Source of the DNA: Rudaea sp.
GTDB lineage: Bacteria > Pseudomonadota > Gammaproteobacteria > Xanthomonadales > Rhodanobacteraceae
DNA: 64,000 bases
Direction: 5' to 3'
Assembly (NCBI GenBank): GCA_031291055.1
Contig: JARLJU010000085.1
Coordinates: 29,309 to 93,308, forward strand
Positions 9,831 to 17,889 of the stretch are shown piece by piece (the stretch's first letter is position 1; each line of letters opens with the position of its first letter). The position numbers were made by a program, and so were the translations under genes. Under the pieces are notes generated by a model. The model was not told the origin of the DNA and did not search any database. It saw only the letters and a program-made list of their open reading frames with translations.

Positions 9831-11621
9831 CTATTTGTCCACTTGCAACACGGCGAGGAAGGCTTCCTGCGGAATTTCCACCCGGCCTACCTGCTTCATT
9901 CGTTTCTTGCCTGCTTTCTGCTTTTCCAGCAGCTTGCGCTTGCGGCTTACGTCGCCGCCGTAGCACTTGGCCAGCACGTTCTTGCGCAATGCCTTCACCG
10001 TCGTGCGCCCGATGATCTGCGCGCCGACGGCGGCCTGGATCGCGACATCGAACATTTGCCGCGGGATCAGTTCCTTCATGCGCTCGGTCAGATCGCGTCC
10101 GCGCCGGTCGGCCTGAGCACGGTGGACGATGACACTGAGTGCATCGACGCGCTCGCCATTGATCAGCACGTCCAGGCGCACAAAGGGTCCGGCGGAAAAG
10201 CGCTCGAAATGATAGTCCATCGAGGCATAGCCGCGCGACACGGATTTGAGCTTGTCGAAGAAATCCATGACCACTTCGGCCAGCGGCAACTCGTAGCTGA
10301 TCTGCACCTGGGTTGCCAGGTAATGGATGGAGCGCTGCGAGCCGCGCTTTTCCTCGCACAGGGTGATCACGTTGCCGACATAGGCCGGCGGAGTGAGGAT
10401 ATTGGCGACGATGATCGGTTCGCGGATTTCCTCGATGTAATTAGCGGCCGGAAGCTTGGCCGGATTGTCGAGCTGGATCACGCTGCCATCGGTCTGCAGC
10501 ACCTCGTAGATCACGGTCGGTGCCGTGCTGATGAGATCCAGATTGTATTCGCGCTCCAGACGTTCCTGCACGATCTCCATGTGCAGCATGCCGAGGAAGC
10601 CGCAACGGAAGCCGAAACCCATTGCCTCGGAACTTTCCGGCTCGAAATGCATGGCCGCATCGTTGAGCTTGAGCTTTTCCAGCGCTTCGCGCAGCGCCGG
10701 ATAGTCTTCAGCAACGAGCGGAAACAGGCCGGCGAACACGCGCGGCTGCATCTTCTGGAAACCGGGCAATGCGTGCGGCGCCGGTTTTCCCGCGTGGGTC
10801 AGGGTGTCGCCCACGGGCGCACCGTGGACGTCCTTGATCGATGCATTGACCCAGCCGACTTCGCCGGCGCCGAGCTTGTCCTTGATCTTTCGCTTGGGCG
10901 TAAAGACGCCCACCTGATCGACCTCGTGCGTGCGCCCGGTCGACATCACCAGGATCTTGTCGCGCGGCTTGATCTCGCCCTGCATCACGCGCACCAGCGA
11001 CACCACGCCGAGGTAGTTGTCGAACCACGAATCGATGATCAGCGCCTGCAGACGATCCGTGTCTCCGGGTTTGGGCGGCGGAATGCGCGCGACAATTGCC
11101 TCGAGCACATCCGGCACGTTCTCGCCTGTCTTGGCGCTGATCGCGATGGCGTCGTCGGCGTGAATGCCGATCACCGCTTCGATTTCCGCCTTGACCTTGT
11201 CGATGTCGGCCGTCGGCAGATCAATCTTGTTCAGCACTGGCACCACTTCGAGGCCCATCTCGACCGCCGTGTAGCAGTTGGCGACCGATTGCGCCTCGAC
11301 GCCTTGTGCCGCGTCCACGACGAGCAGCGCACCCTCGCAGGCGGCAAGCGAGCGGCTTACCTCATAGCTGAAGTCGACGTGCCCGGGAGTATCGATGAAA
11401 TTGAGCTGGTATACCTGTCCGTCGCGGGCGGTATAGGGCAACGAAACGCTCTGCGCCTTGATCGTGATGCCGCGCTCGCGCTCGATCGGATTCGAATCAA
11501 GCACCTGCGCTTCCATCTCGCGCGCCTGCAGACCGCCACACAGCTGGATGATGCGGTCGGCGAGCGTGGATTTGCCGTGATCGACGTGAGCGATGATGGA
11601 AAAGTTGCGGATGTGGTTCAT
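9831..11621 (-). CDS. lepA: Elongation factor 4 (ribosomal back-translocase)
   Basis: Translational GTPase that acts on stalled or assembling ribosomes. The 596 residues match LepA length. GTPase motifs are [13 protein letters not shown] (about residue 11), DTPGHVDF and NKIDLP. The C-terminal LepA-specific domain is complete, with [38 protein letters not shown]. It heads the lepA-lepB-rnc-era-recO block. The next feature upstream is a strong hairpin at 11727-11750 that separates it from the protease gene. Confidence 0.97.
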   Translation of the reverse strand: MNHIRNFSIIAHVDHGKSTLADRIIQLCGGLQAREMEAQVLDSNPIERERGITIKAQSVSLPYTARDGQVYQLNFIDTPGHVDFSYEVSRSLAACEGALLVVDAAQGVEAQSVANCYTAVEMGLEVVPVLNKIDLPTADIDKVKAEIEAVIGIHADDAIAISAKTGENVPDVLEAIVARIPPPKPGDTDRLQALIIDSWFDNYLGVVSLVRVMQGEIKPRDKILVMSTGRTHEVDQVGVFTPKRKIKDKLGAGEVGWVNASIKDVHGAPVGDTLTHAGKPAPHALPGFQKMQPRVFAGLFPLVAEDYPALREALEKLKLNDAAMHFEPESSEAMGFGFRCGFLGMLHMEIVQERLEREYNLDLISTAPTVIYEVLQTDGSVIQLDNPAKLPAANYIEEIREPIIVANILTPPAYVGNVITLCEEKRGSQRSIHYLATQVQISYELPLAEVVMDFFDKLKSVSRGYASMDYHFERFSAGPFVRLDVLINGERVDALSVIVHRAQADRRGRDLTERMKELIPRQMFDVAIQAAVGAQIIGRTTVKALRKNVLAKCYGGDVSRKRKLLEKQKAGKKRMKQVGRVEIPQEAFLAVLQVDK

Positions 11622-11726
11622 GCGTTGCGGCAGGCTCGAAGCGAGCCGAGCGGGCCCGCGAAAGCAGGCCCGTCACGGCAAAGCGCCCATTATCGCACGA
11701 AGGCAGTCTCCGCGCCTTGCGCCGCA

Positions 11727-11750
11727 CGATGGGGCATTTTTGCCCCATCG
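11727..11750 (-). terminator. Strong hairpin between the DegP-type protease gene and lepA
   Basis: A perfect 10-bp inverted repeat (CGATGGGGCA / TGCCCCATCG) surrounds a 4-nt loop. It lies 19 nt downstream of the protease stop on the minus strand and 105 nt before lepA. The only T-rich stretch is the loop, and no U-tract follows the stem. It may therefore be a transcription pause or RNA-stability element rather than a textbook intrinsic terminator. Its position fits the end of the rpoE-rseA-protease transcript. Confidence 0.6.
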
Positions 11751-11768
11751 GCGCTCAAAAGCCTGCGA

Positions 11769-13199
11769 TCAGCCCTTTTCCTTGCCTTTGGGCACCGGCA
11801 CAGCGACAAACTGGGTGGCGTCGTCGCGGCGGACCAGCAGCATGACCGAATCGCCGGGTTTGACGTCCTTGAGCGCGCCGTCGAATTCACCCGTGGTCTT
11901 CACCGGCTTGCGTCCGACCATGAGCACCACGTCGCCGGGCTGCAAGGCAGTGCGGCGGGCGGCGGCGCCCTTGATGTCGGAAATGACTACCCCCTGATCC
12001 TTCAGGCCGAGCTGCTTGCGCTGTTCGGCCGTCAGGTCCTCGACCACAATACCCAGCGGATTGCTCGATTTGGCCTCGCCACCCACAGTGCTGGCGAGGG
12101 CAGCCTTGTCCTGTGGCAATTCGCCGACCGTCACCGGCACGGTCATGGTCTTGCCGTCGCGGAACAGCTTCAGCTCGGCCTTGGTCCCGGGCTTGGTATT
12201 GCCCACCAGGGGCGGCAGGTCGGACGACTGCTCGATATCGTGACCGTTGTAGCTGAGAATCACGTCGCCCACATGCACGTCGGCTTTTTCCGAGGCACTG
12301 CCGGGGGTGATCTTGTTGACCAGCGCGCCGCCGCTGCGCGGCAGATCCAGGCTTTGCGCCATCGCCCGATCCACATTCTGGATCTGCACGCCGATCATGC
12401 CGCGCGACACATGGCCGCTGGCCTTGAGCTGGTCGACCGTGTTCATCGCGATATCGATCGGGATCGCGAAGGAAATGCCGACGGAACTGCCGGTATTGCT
12501 GTAGATCTGCGAATTGACTCCGACTACCTGGCCATCCAGATTGAACAGCGGGCCACCGGAGTTGCCGCGGTTGATCGGCACATCGGTCTGGATGAAGGGC
12601 ACATATTGCTGGTCCGCGCCGCCGAAGCCGCGGCCGACATAGCTGATCACGCCGTGCGTCACCGAATGATCGAAATTGAACGGCGAGCCGATCGCGACCA
12701 CCCATTGCCCGGGCTTGAGCTTGTTGGAATCGCCGATCGCCACGGTCGGCAGACCGGTCGCGTTGACCTTGAGCAGCGCGATGTCGGATTCGGCATCGGT
12801 GCCGACAACTTTTGCGTCCAGCTCGCGTCGATCGGACAAACGCACGACGACCTGATCGGCGCCGTCGACGACATGATTGTTGGTGAGGATGTAACCATCG
12901 CCGGAAATGACGAAGCCCGAGCCTAGCGAGACTTGCGTGCCGCTGATGCGCGGATGTCCCCCCGGACCACCCGGACCGCCCGGTCCGAAAAAGCGTTTGA
13001 AGATTTCCGGCACGTCCTGGTCTTCAGTGTCCGCGCCCTGCGCGCTGCTGTCGCCATTGTGCGTGGCCTGAATGTTGACTACCGCCGGGGCGTTCTTCTC
13101 GACCAGCTGGGTAAAGTCGGGCAAATCGGCCCATGCCCCCGCCGACACGAACGCCAGCGTCAGAAAAATGAGAGTCTTGCTAACCATGGTTTTGTACAT
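11769..13199 (-). CDS. Periplasmic serine protease Do (DegP/MucD-like)
   Basis: Periplasmic protease/chaperone for misfolded envelope proteins. The 476 residues start with a signal peptide (MVSKTLIFLTLAFVSAGAWA). The trypsin-like domain has H109 (TNNHVVDG), D139 (ESDIALLK) and S214 (RGNSGGP). Two PDZ domains follow (about residues 275-365 and 390-470). A Gly/Pro-rich segment near 72-82 replaces the longer Q-linker of E. coli DegP. The ATG at 13199 is preceded by TGAGG. Being third after rpoE and the anti-sigma gene, it resembles the mucD position of pseudomonads. The 186-nt gap upstream could hold its own promoter. Confidence 0.93.
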   Translation of the reverse strand: MYKTMVSKTLIFLTLAFVSAGAWADLPDFTQLVEKNAPAVVNIQATHNGDSSAQGADTEDQDVPEIFKRFFGPGGPGGPGGHPRISGTQVSLGSGFVISGDGYILTNNHVVDGADQVVVRLSDRRELDAKVVGTDAESDIALLKVNATGLPTVAIGDSNKLKPGQWVVAIGSPFNFDHSVTHGVISYVGRGFGGADQQYVPFIQTDVPINRGNSGGPLFNLDGQVVGVNSQIYSNTGSSVGISFAIPIDIAMNTVDQLKASGHVSRGMIGVQIQNVDRAMAQSLDLPRSGGALVNKITPGSASEKADVHVGDVILSYNGHDIEQSSDLPPLVGNTKPGTKAELKLFRDGKTMTVPVTVGELPQDKAALASTVGGEAKSSNPLGIVVEDLTAEQRKQLGLKDQGVVISDIKGAAARRTALQPGDVVLMVGRKPVKTTGEFDGALKDVKPGDSVMLLVRRDDATQFVAVPVPKGKEKG

Positions 13200-13385
13200 G
13201 AATTCAACCTCAGTTTGGACAATCCGCAAACGCGGAACCGGAAAGTTCAGATCAACAGACAAGCCCGGCGTTTGAACGATGCGGCAAGCGCGAGTTCCCG
13301 ACTGGACACGCCACCCGCCACCACGTTGATGGCGAGTCAGAAATGAATGCCGCGCCGCTTGCAACAACGATCGATACGGCTGCGA

Positions 13386-14015
13386 CTACTGCTGCGGTGT
13401 CGCTTCCGGACGATTCGGTGTACCCGCCGGCGACTGCGGCACCGTCAGAAGCACATATGGCATCGAGCCGCCAACCGTACCCGCGCCGGAGGCTTCGTAG
13501 CGACGACGTGGATCGTAGCGCGGTATCGAAATCGTACCGGTGTCGAAACTCGCCGGCTGCGCGTAGTCGAAATTCACCAACGCCGGCAGCGGCGTCGGCG
13601 CAGAACGCGCATCCGGAGCCGTGGCGGGAACCAGTGCGGCAGCCACGGATGGCGCGGTTGCAGGCAGGTTGTCGATTGCCGGCCGCGTCGCCACCAGAGC
13701 AACCACGGCGACCGCCGCGGCAATCGCACCGCCGCCGGCCCAGCGCAGCAGCGCCGCGCCGCGCCGCTTGGCCATCGGTGCAGCTTCGGCGGCAATGCGC
13801 TGCATCAGGATATCGTTGAAATCGGCCCGCAACGGCAAGGCCGCCTGGCGGAGCAGCGACGCGCGCGCGACGTGGAAGCGCGACCAGCGCGGTGCCAGCC
13901 CGGCATCGGTATCGAGCCGGCGCAGCAGAAAGCGCAGTTGATCTCGCGGCAATTCGCCGTCCATGAGGGCCGAGAGTTGTTCCCCGCTTTGATCGTTGAT
14001 GATTTGTTCGCTCAT
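13386..14015 (-). CDS. rseA: Anti-sigma-E factor (RseA/MucA-like)
   Basis: Membrane protein that holds RpoE inactive until envelope stress triggers its proteolysis. The 209 residues begin with the RseA N-terminal sigma-binding domain (EQLSALMDGELPRDQLRFLLRRL). One membrane helix lies at about residues 88-110 (LLRWAGGGAIAAAVAVVALV). An Ala/Pro-rich periplasmic tail has little sequence conservation. The ATG overlaps the rpoE stop as ATGA, giving fixed stoichiometry. The assignment rests on context plus the N-terminal domain. Confidence 0.9.
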   Translation of the reverse strand: MSEQIINDQSGEQLSALMDGELPRDQLRFLLRRLDTDAGLAPRWSRFHVARASLLRQAALPLRADFNDILMQRIAAEAAPMAKRRGAALLRWAGGGAIAAAVAVVALVATRPAIDNLPATAPSVAAALVPATAPDARSAPTPLPALVNFDYAQPASFDTGTISIPRYDPRRRYEASGAGTVGGSMPYVLLTVPQSPAGTPNRPEATPQQ

Positions 14016-14608
14016 GATCCGGTTGCCTTGGCGTCCGTCAGCAGCGGACGCAGTTTCTGGTCGATCGCATCGCGCGCCCGGAAGATGCGGGAACGTACGG
14101 TACCGATCGGACAATTCATGGTTTCAGCGATCTCTTCATAACTCAAGCCGTCGACCTCACGCAGGGTAATTGCGGTCTTCAGGTCTTCCGGCAGTTGTTC
14201 GACCGTGGCAAACACGGTTTGTTCAATTTCCTGTCGCAACAGTTCATGTTCTGGCGTGGCCCGGTCCTTGAGCCGCGCGCCACCCTCCAGCTGCACCGCG
14301 TCGTCGATCGCTATGTCGTCGGTCGGTGGACGGCGTCCCTGCGATACGAGGTAATTCTTGGCCGTATTGGTCGCGATCTTGTACATCCACGTATAGAACT
14401 GGCTGTCGCCGCGAAATGCGGCAATTGCCCGATACGCGCGGATGAACGCTTCCTGCGCCACATCCTGGCATTCGCTCCAGTCGGAGACGTAACGCGAAAT
14501 CACCCCGACCACCTTGTGTTGGTACTTGCGTACCAGAAGGTCGAACGCGCGCTTGTCACCTTTCTGCACCCTTTCAACCAGGGCCAGGTCCGTTTCTTGT
14601 TCGCCCAT
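14012..14608 (-). CDS. rpoE: RNA polymerase sigma factor RpoE (sigma-24, ECF)
   Basis: Extracytoplasmic-function sigma factor for the envelope stress response. The 198 residues include region 2 (FDLLVRKYQHKVVGVISRYV, then DVAQEAFIRAYRA) and region 4 (LPEDLKTAITLREVDGLSYEEIAETMNCPIGTVRSRIFRAR). These are close to E. coli/Pseudomonas RpoE throughout. It is coupled to the anti-sigma gene. A sigma-E-like promoter sits about 45 nt upstream of the start, which suggests autoregulation. Confidence 0.96.
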   Translation of the reverse strand: MGEQETDLALVERVQKGDKRAFDLLVRKYQHKVVGVISRYVSDWSECQDVAQEAFIRAYRAIAAFRGDSQFYTWMYKIATNTAKNYLVSQGRRPPTDDIAIDDAVQLEGGARLKDRATPEHELLRQEIEQTVFATVEQLPEDLKTAITLREVDGLSYEEIAETMNCPIGTVRSRIFRARDAIDQKLRPLLTDAKATGS

Positions 14609-14652
14609 CCGGGCAGCACTCCGTCAGCTGGCGACCCGGTCAAGCCGGGCGG

Positions 14653-14681
14653 ATAGACCGGCAACGATCGCCAATAGTTCA
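14653..14681 (-). promoter_or_regulatory. Putative sigma-E-type promoter of rpoE
   Basis: On the minus strand TGAACTA (14675-14681) is followed after 16 nt by GTCTAT (14653-14658). This resembles the sigma-E consensus GGAACTT-N16-GTCTAA, with one or two mismatches per box. The spacing is right and the -10 lies about 45 nt before the rpoE start. Autoregulation of rpoE operons through such promoters is well established in enterics and pseudomonads. Here it is a pattern match only. Confidence 0.45.
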
Positions 14682-14701
14682 AATTTCATTTTTTCAGGCG
14701 C

Positions 14702-17293
14702 TCAAGGTATCGATTCGGCCGATTGCGCATTCTGGAACAGGCGTTCGCGTTCCAGCAGCAGGTTCTCGAACGTGGCCGGCGGCAGGGGGCGACAGAAAAG
14801 ATAGCCTTGCAACTCCTCGCAGCCCTCGGCACGCAGGAAATCAAGGTGCTCCTCGATCTCCACACCCTCGGCGACTACGCCCCGGTTCAGATCGTGCGCC
14901 ATGCCGATGGTGGCGCGCACGATGGCCTCGTCATCGGGATCCACGCCGATGTTGCGCACGAAGGTCTGGTCGATCTTGATGCGATCGGCCGGAAAGCGCT
15001 TGATGTAGTCGAGCGAGGATTGCCCGGTGCCGAAGTCGTCGATCGATATCTTGCAACCCAGATCGCGCAGTCCCTGCAGCGTTTCGAGCAGATTGGGGAT
15101 CGATTTCACGCTGATGCTTTCCGTCACTTCAAGGTCCAGCAGGTTGGCTTCCAGGCCGCTCTCGCGCAGGATTCCCGCGACCATTTCCACGAGATTGGGC
15201 TGGCGCAGCTGCAACGCCGACATATTCACGCCAACGCGCAAATTCAAGCCAAACCGCGTTTGCCAGCGCTTGGCGTCGGCGCATGCCGTGCGCATCACCC
15301 ATTCGCCGATCGGGATGATCAGGCCGTTTTCCTCGGCCAGCGGGATGAAGAAGCCCGGACTGATCATGCCCAGTTCCGGGTGTTCCCAGCGGATCAATGC
15401 CTCCATGCCGGCGATGTCTTCGGTCTGCGCCTCGACCTGGGGCTGGTAATAGACGCGCAGCTCGTTGTTGCGCTCAGCCATGCGCAGTTTTGCTTCCAGG
15501 GCCAGGCGTTGCTGATGCGATTCCTCGGGCACGGCGACGTAGGTCTGGAAATTGTTGCGGCCCATGCCCTTGGCGCTGTACATGGCGACATCCGCGTGCT
15601 TGAGCAGGCGTTCGGCGCTGGTCGCATCGTCGGGGTAGAAGCTCACGCCGATGCTCGCGGTGATGTGCAATTCCGCGCCGTCGGCCAGGGTCAGGGGGAC
15701 TTCCATCACGCGCACGATCTTCTCGGCGATGCGCATCACGTCGTCGCGCTGCACGATATGGCGCAGGATCATCGTGAATTCGTCGCCCGCATAGCGCGCG
15801 ACGGTATCGGATGCGCGCACGCTGGCACGCAACCGCTTGGACACGGCGATGAGAACCTGGTCGCCGACGCCGTGACCCAGCGAATCGTTGATGTTCTTGA
15901 AGCGATCCAGATCGACGAACAGCACGGCGAACATCTCCCCCGTGCGGTGCGCTTCCTTGATCGTGGTCTCCAGGCGATCGTTGAACAGCAGGCGGTTCGG
16001 CAGGCCGGTCAGCGCGTCCTGCAGGCCCTTGGCGCGCCCTTGTTCGCGCGCGCGCCGCAATTCCAGCTCCAGGGCAAGCCGCGCCGCAATCACGCGCAGG
16101 GTATCGACTACCAGGGTCCCCGCCGGCAGTGCGCGCCGGCGCGCCAGCATCATCGCGCCGAGCGTGTTCTGGCGCTCGTCGCGCAGCGGCAAGCCGATAA
16201 AAGTATCAAAATGGGAAAAAGCAAGAAATTTATCCTGCTCGATGATCTTCCACGCCTGATCGCCATGGATCAGCGTTTCACCATCGAGCAGGCGTTTGAG
16301 CGTCGACTGCTTGAGCGGATCCGGTGCTTCCGGCGGCATGCTCGCGCGCTGGTACGTCAACAGCGGCTGCGCCTCCTCGGCGTGCTCCGGGCGCGCCGAC
16401 ACCAGCATGACGAAATCCAGATCGAGCCAGTCGCTGAGCAGCTTGACGACGCGGCTCAAGCCTTCATCGCCGCCGCCGCACTCGGCCGTGGCGGCGATCA
16501 GCCCAAGCGCCGCCTGGTAGCGCGCGGTATCGACCGGCTCGCGGAACGTGGTGACATGCACCAGCCGGCCATACTGCACAGCCAGGCGCATGTGTGCGTC
16601 CACGACATAGGCCCCGCCATCGCCGCGCGGCTTGCGGCAGCGGTAGTGAACATTGCCTTCCCGCCCGAGTTGGGCTAGCAGGGTCATGCGCTGTTCGCGA
16701 CTGTGGGTAAGGTCCAGCGAATCCAGCGGTTGACGCGTCACCTGCGCGCGGGAAAATCCCGAACGTTGCTCGAAGGTCGCGTTCGCATCGATGATGGCGC
16801 CACTTTTCGGATCGGAGACGATGATTTCGTCGAGACTGCCTTCGAACGCAAACTGATAACGGTCGGTGCCGGGCGCCGGCGCCGCGCTGGTGCGCTGGTG
16901 CGCCGCGAGCACGTGGCGCACTCGCGCCAGCACCTCGCTGGAATCGACCGGACTGCGCATCCATTCGATCACGCCCGGCGGCGCGCGATTCCAGTCCCAT
17001 TGGCGTTGCGCCGGATCGGCGGCGGCGATCCCGATGACTGGCACTTGCGCCAGGCGCGCATCGCCCTTGAGCTGGGTGCAGAACGCGACCGCTTCCTGGG
17101 CCGCGCCGGCAAATTCCATCACCACCACGTCGATCTGCGGATCCTGCTCCAGGAACGACAACGCCTCCTGCAGATCCTTGGCGGTGTACACCGCATCGAA
17201 ATTCTCCGCATCCAACGTATCGAACAGCACGCGGCGATCGTCGCGCTGGGTCGTCACGATAAGTACCGAGCTCTGGGCGGCCTCGTCGCGCAT
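14702..17293 (-). CDS. Multi-domain GGDEF/EAL cyclic-di-GMP protein with pseudo-receiver, PAS and GAF
   Basis: An 863-residue signalling protein for cyclic-di-GMP turnover. In order there are a receiver-like domain (1-125), PAS (about 150-265), GAF-like (290-410), GGDEF (430-600) and EAL (610-860). The receiver lacks the acidic pair (TT instead of DD) and has glutamate at the phospho-acceptor site (VVMEFAG), so it is probably not phosphorylated. The cyclase site reads AGDEF, preceded by an RxxD inhibitory site (RASD). The EAL domain keeps MEALIRW, the glutamate in EVTES, DDFGTG, AEGVE and LQGY, so phosphodiesterase activity is likely. The ATG overlaps the stop of the upstream gene (TGATG). 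Confidence 0.92.
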   Translation of the reverse strand: MRDEAAQSSVLIVTTQRDDRRVLFDTLDAENFDAVYTAKDLQEALSFLEQDPQIDVVVMEFAGAAQEAVAFCTQLKGDARLAQVPVIGIAAADPAQRQWDWNRAPPGVIEWMRSPVDSSEVLARVRHVLAAHQRTSAAPAPGTDRYQFAFEGSLDEIIVSDPKSGAIIDANATFEQRSGFSRAQVTRQPLDSLDLTHSREQRMTLLAQLGREGNVHYRCRKPRGDGGAYVVDAHMRLAVQYGRLVHVTTFREPVDTARYQAALGLIAATAECGGGDEGLSRVVKLLSDWLDLDFVMLVSARPEHAEEAQPLLTYQRASMPPEAPDPLKQSTLKRLLDGETLIHGDQAWKIIEQDKFLAFSHFDTFIGLPLRDERQNTLGAMMLARRRALPAGTLVVDTLRVIAARLALELELRRAREQGRAKGLQDALTGLPNRLLFNDRLETTIKEAHRTGEMFAVLFVDLDRFKNINDSLGHGVGDQVLIAVSKRLRASVRASDTVARYAGDEFTMILRHIVQRDDVMRIAEKIVRVMEVPLTLADGAELHITASIGVSFYPDDATSAERLLKHADVAMYSAKGMGRNNFQTYVAVPEESHQQRLALEAKLRMAERNNELRVYYQPQVEAQTEDIAGMEALIRWEHPELGMISPGFFIPLAEENGLIIPIGEWVMRTACADAKRWQTRFGLNLRVGVNMSALQLRQPNLVEMVAGILRESGLEANLLDLEVTESISVKSIPNLLETLQGLRDLGCKISIDDFGTGQSSLDYIKRFPADRIKIDQTFVRNIGVDPDDEAIVRATIGMAHDLNRGVVAEGVEIEEHLDFLRAEGCEELQGYLFCRPLPPATFENLLLERERLFQNAQSAESIP

Positions 17294-17790
17294 CAGGTCA
17301 CCCAGCGCCCGTCACGCAACCGCGGGCGGGCACTCGCGAGCGCCTGATGCGAGATGCGCTCGACCAGTTCGTCCAGCCCTTCCGGAAGATGCACCTGCTC
17401 GCCGATGAACACTATCTTGCGACCGTTGCCGGTACGGATGCGCGAGATCTGTCGCAACAGACCGATATTGGGCGCGCGCAGATGTTCGGCAAAGTCGATG
17501 AACAAATACACGCCGAACTGCATGCTTTGCAGGATATAGCGCAATGCCTCCGTGACGCGCTTGGAGCCCGGCACGCGCAGATCGCGTTCGCGCAGGCTGG
17601 TGATGCCCGCGTCTTCCTGCCAGTAGTAAACCGACTTTCCGCTGCGCAGCGCCAGCAGCCGAAACTGGGCGAGCACGTCCGCCGCATCCGGCGTCTCGAT
17701 CGCAATCAGGTTCTGTGGCGATTGCACGATGCGCTCGAACAGCTTGGGTGTGACGAATACTTCGGCGACGTTCTGGGCCACGTTGACCAC
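17293..17790 (-). CDS. Conserved protein resembling the N-terminal domain of Ycf46-type AAA proteins
   Basis: A 165-residue cytoplasmic protein. The pattern (IAIETPDAADVLAQFRLLALRSGKSVYYWQ, then LRYILQSMQFGVYLFIDFAEHL and LLRQISRIRTGNGRKIVFIGE) looks like the non-ATPase N-terminal domain of Ycf46-like AAA proteins, without the AAA core. That likeness is from memory. Start GTG 17790 has AAGGGG five bases upstream. The TGATG overlap with the GGDEF/EAL gene implies co-expression, so a role in the same signalling pathway is possible. No catalytic motif is visible. Confidence 0.72.
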   Translation of the reverse strand: MVNVAQNVAEVFVTPKLFERIVQSPQNLIAIETPDAADVLAQFRLLALRSGKSVYYWQEDAGITSLRERDLRVPGSKRVTEALRYILQSMQFGVYLFIDFAEHLRAPNIGLLRQISRIRTGNGRKIVFIGEQVHLPEGLDELVERISHQALASARPRLRDGRWVT

Positions 17791-17889
17791 TTTTCCCCTT
17801 TGCGCACGGGCAAACGCGTCCGGCGATTGACCGGAGGCGCAGCTTGCCCGGATTATAGCCGTCCCGCCCGCCGCACGCTTGAGGCCGCC

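Noticed and set aside
9048..12926. Very long plus-strand open frame (1292 codons) opposite lepB, lepA and the DegP-type protease
   Set aside because: It is antisense to three well-supported genes; its sequence is repetitive in Arg/His/Ala/Leu with no recognised domain and is typical of GC-rich shadow frames.
14195..14656. Plus-strand ORF opposite rpoE
   Set aside because: Shadow of rpoE; low-complexity composition and no ribosome-binding site.
14723..16678. Long plus-strand frame of 651 codons opposite the GGDEF/EAL gene
   Set aside because: A shadow of the antisense gene: the minus-strand frame has complete EAL motifs, and the plus-strand product lacks any family features.
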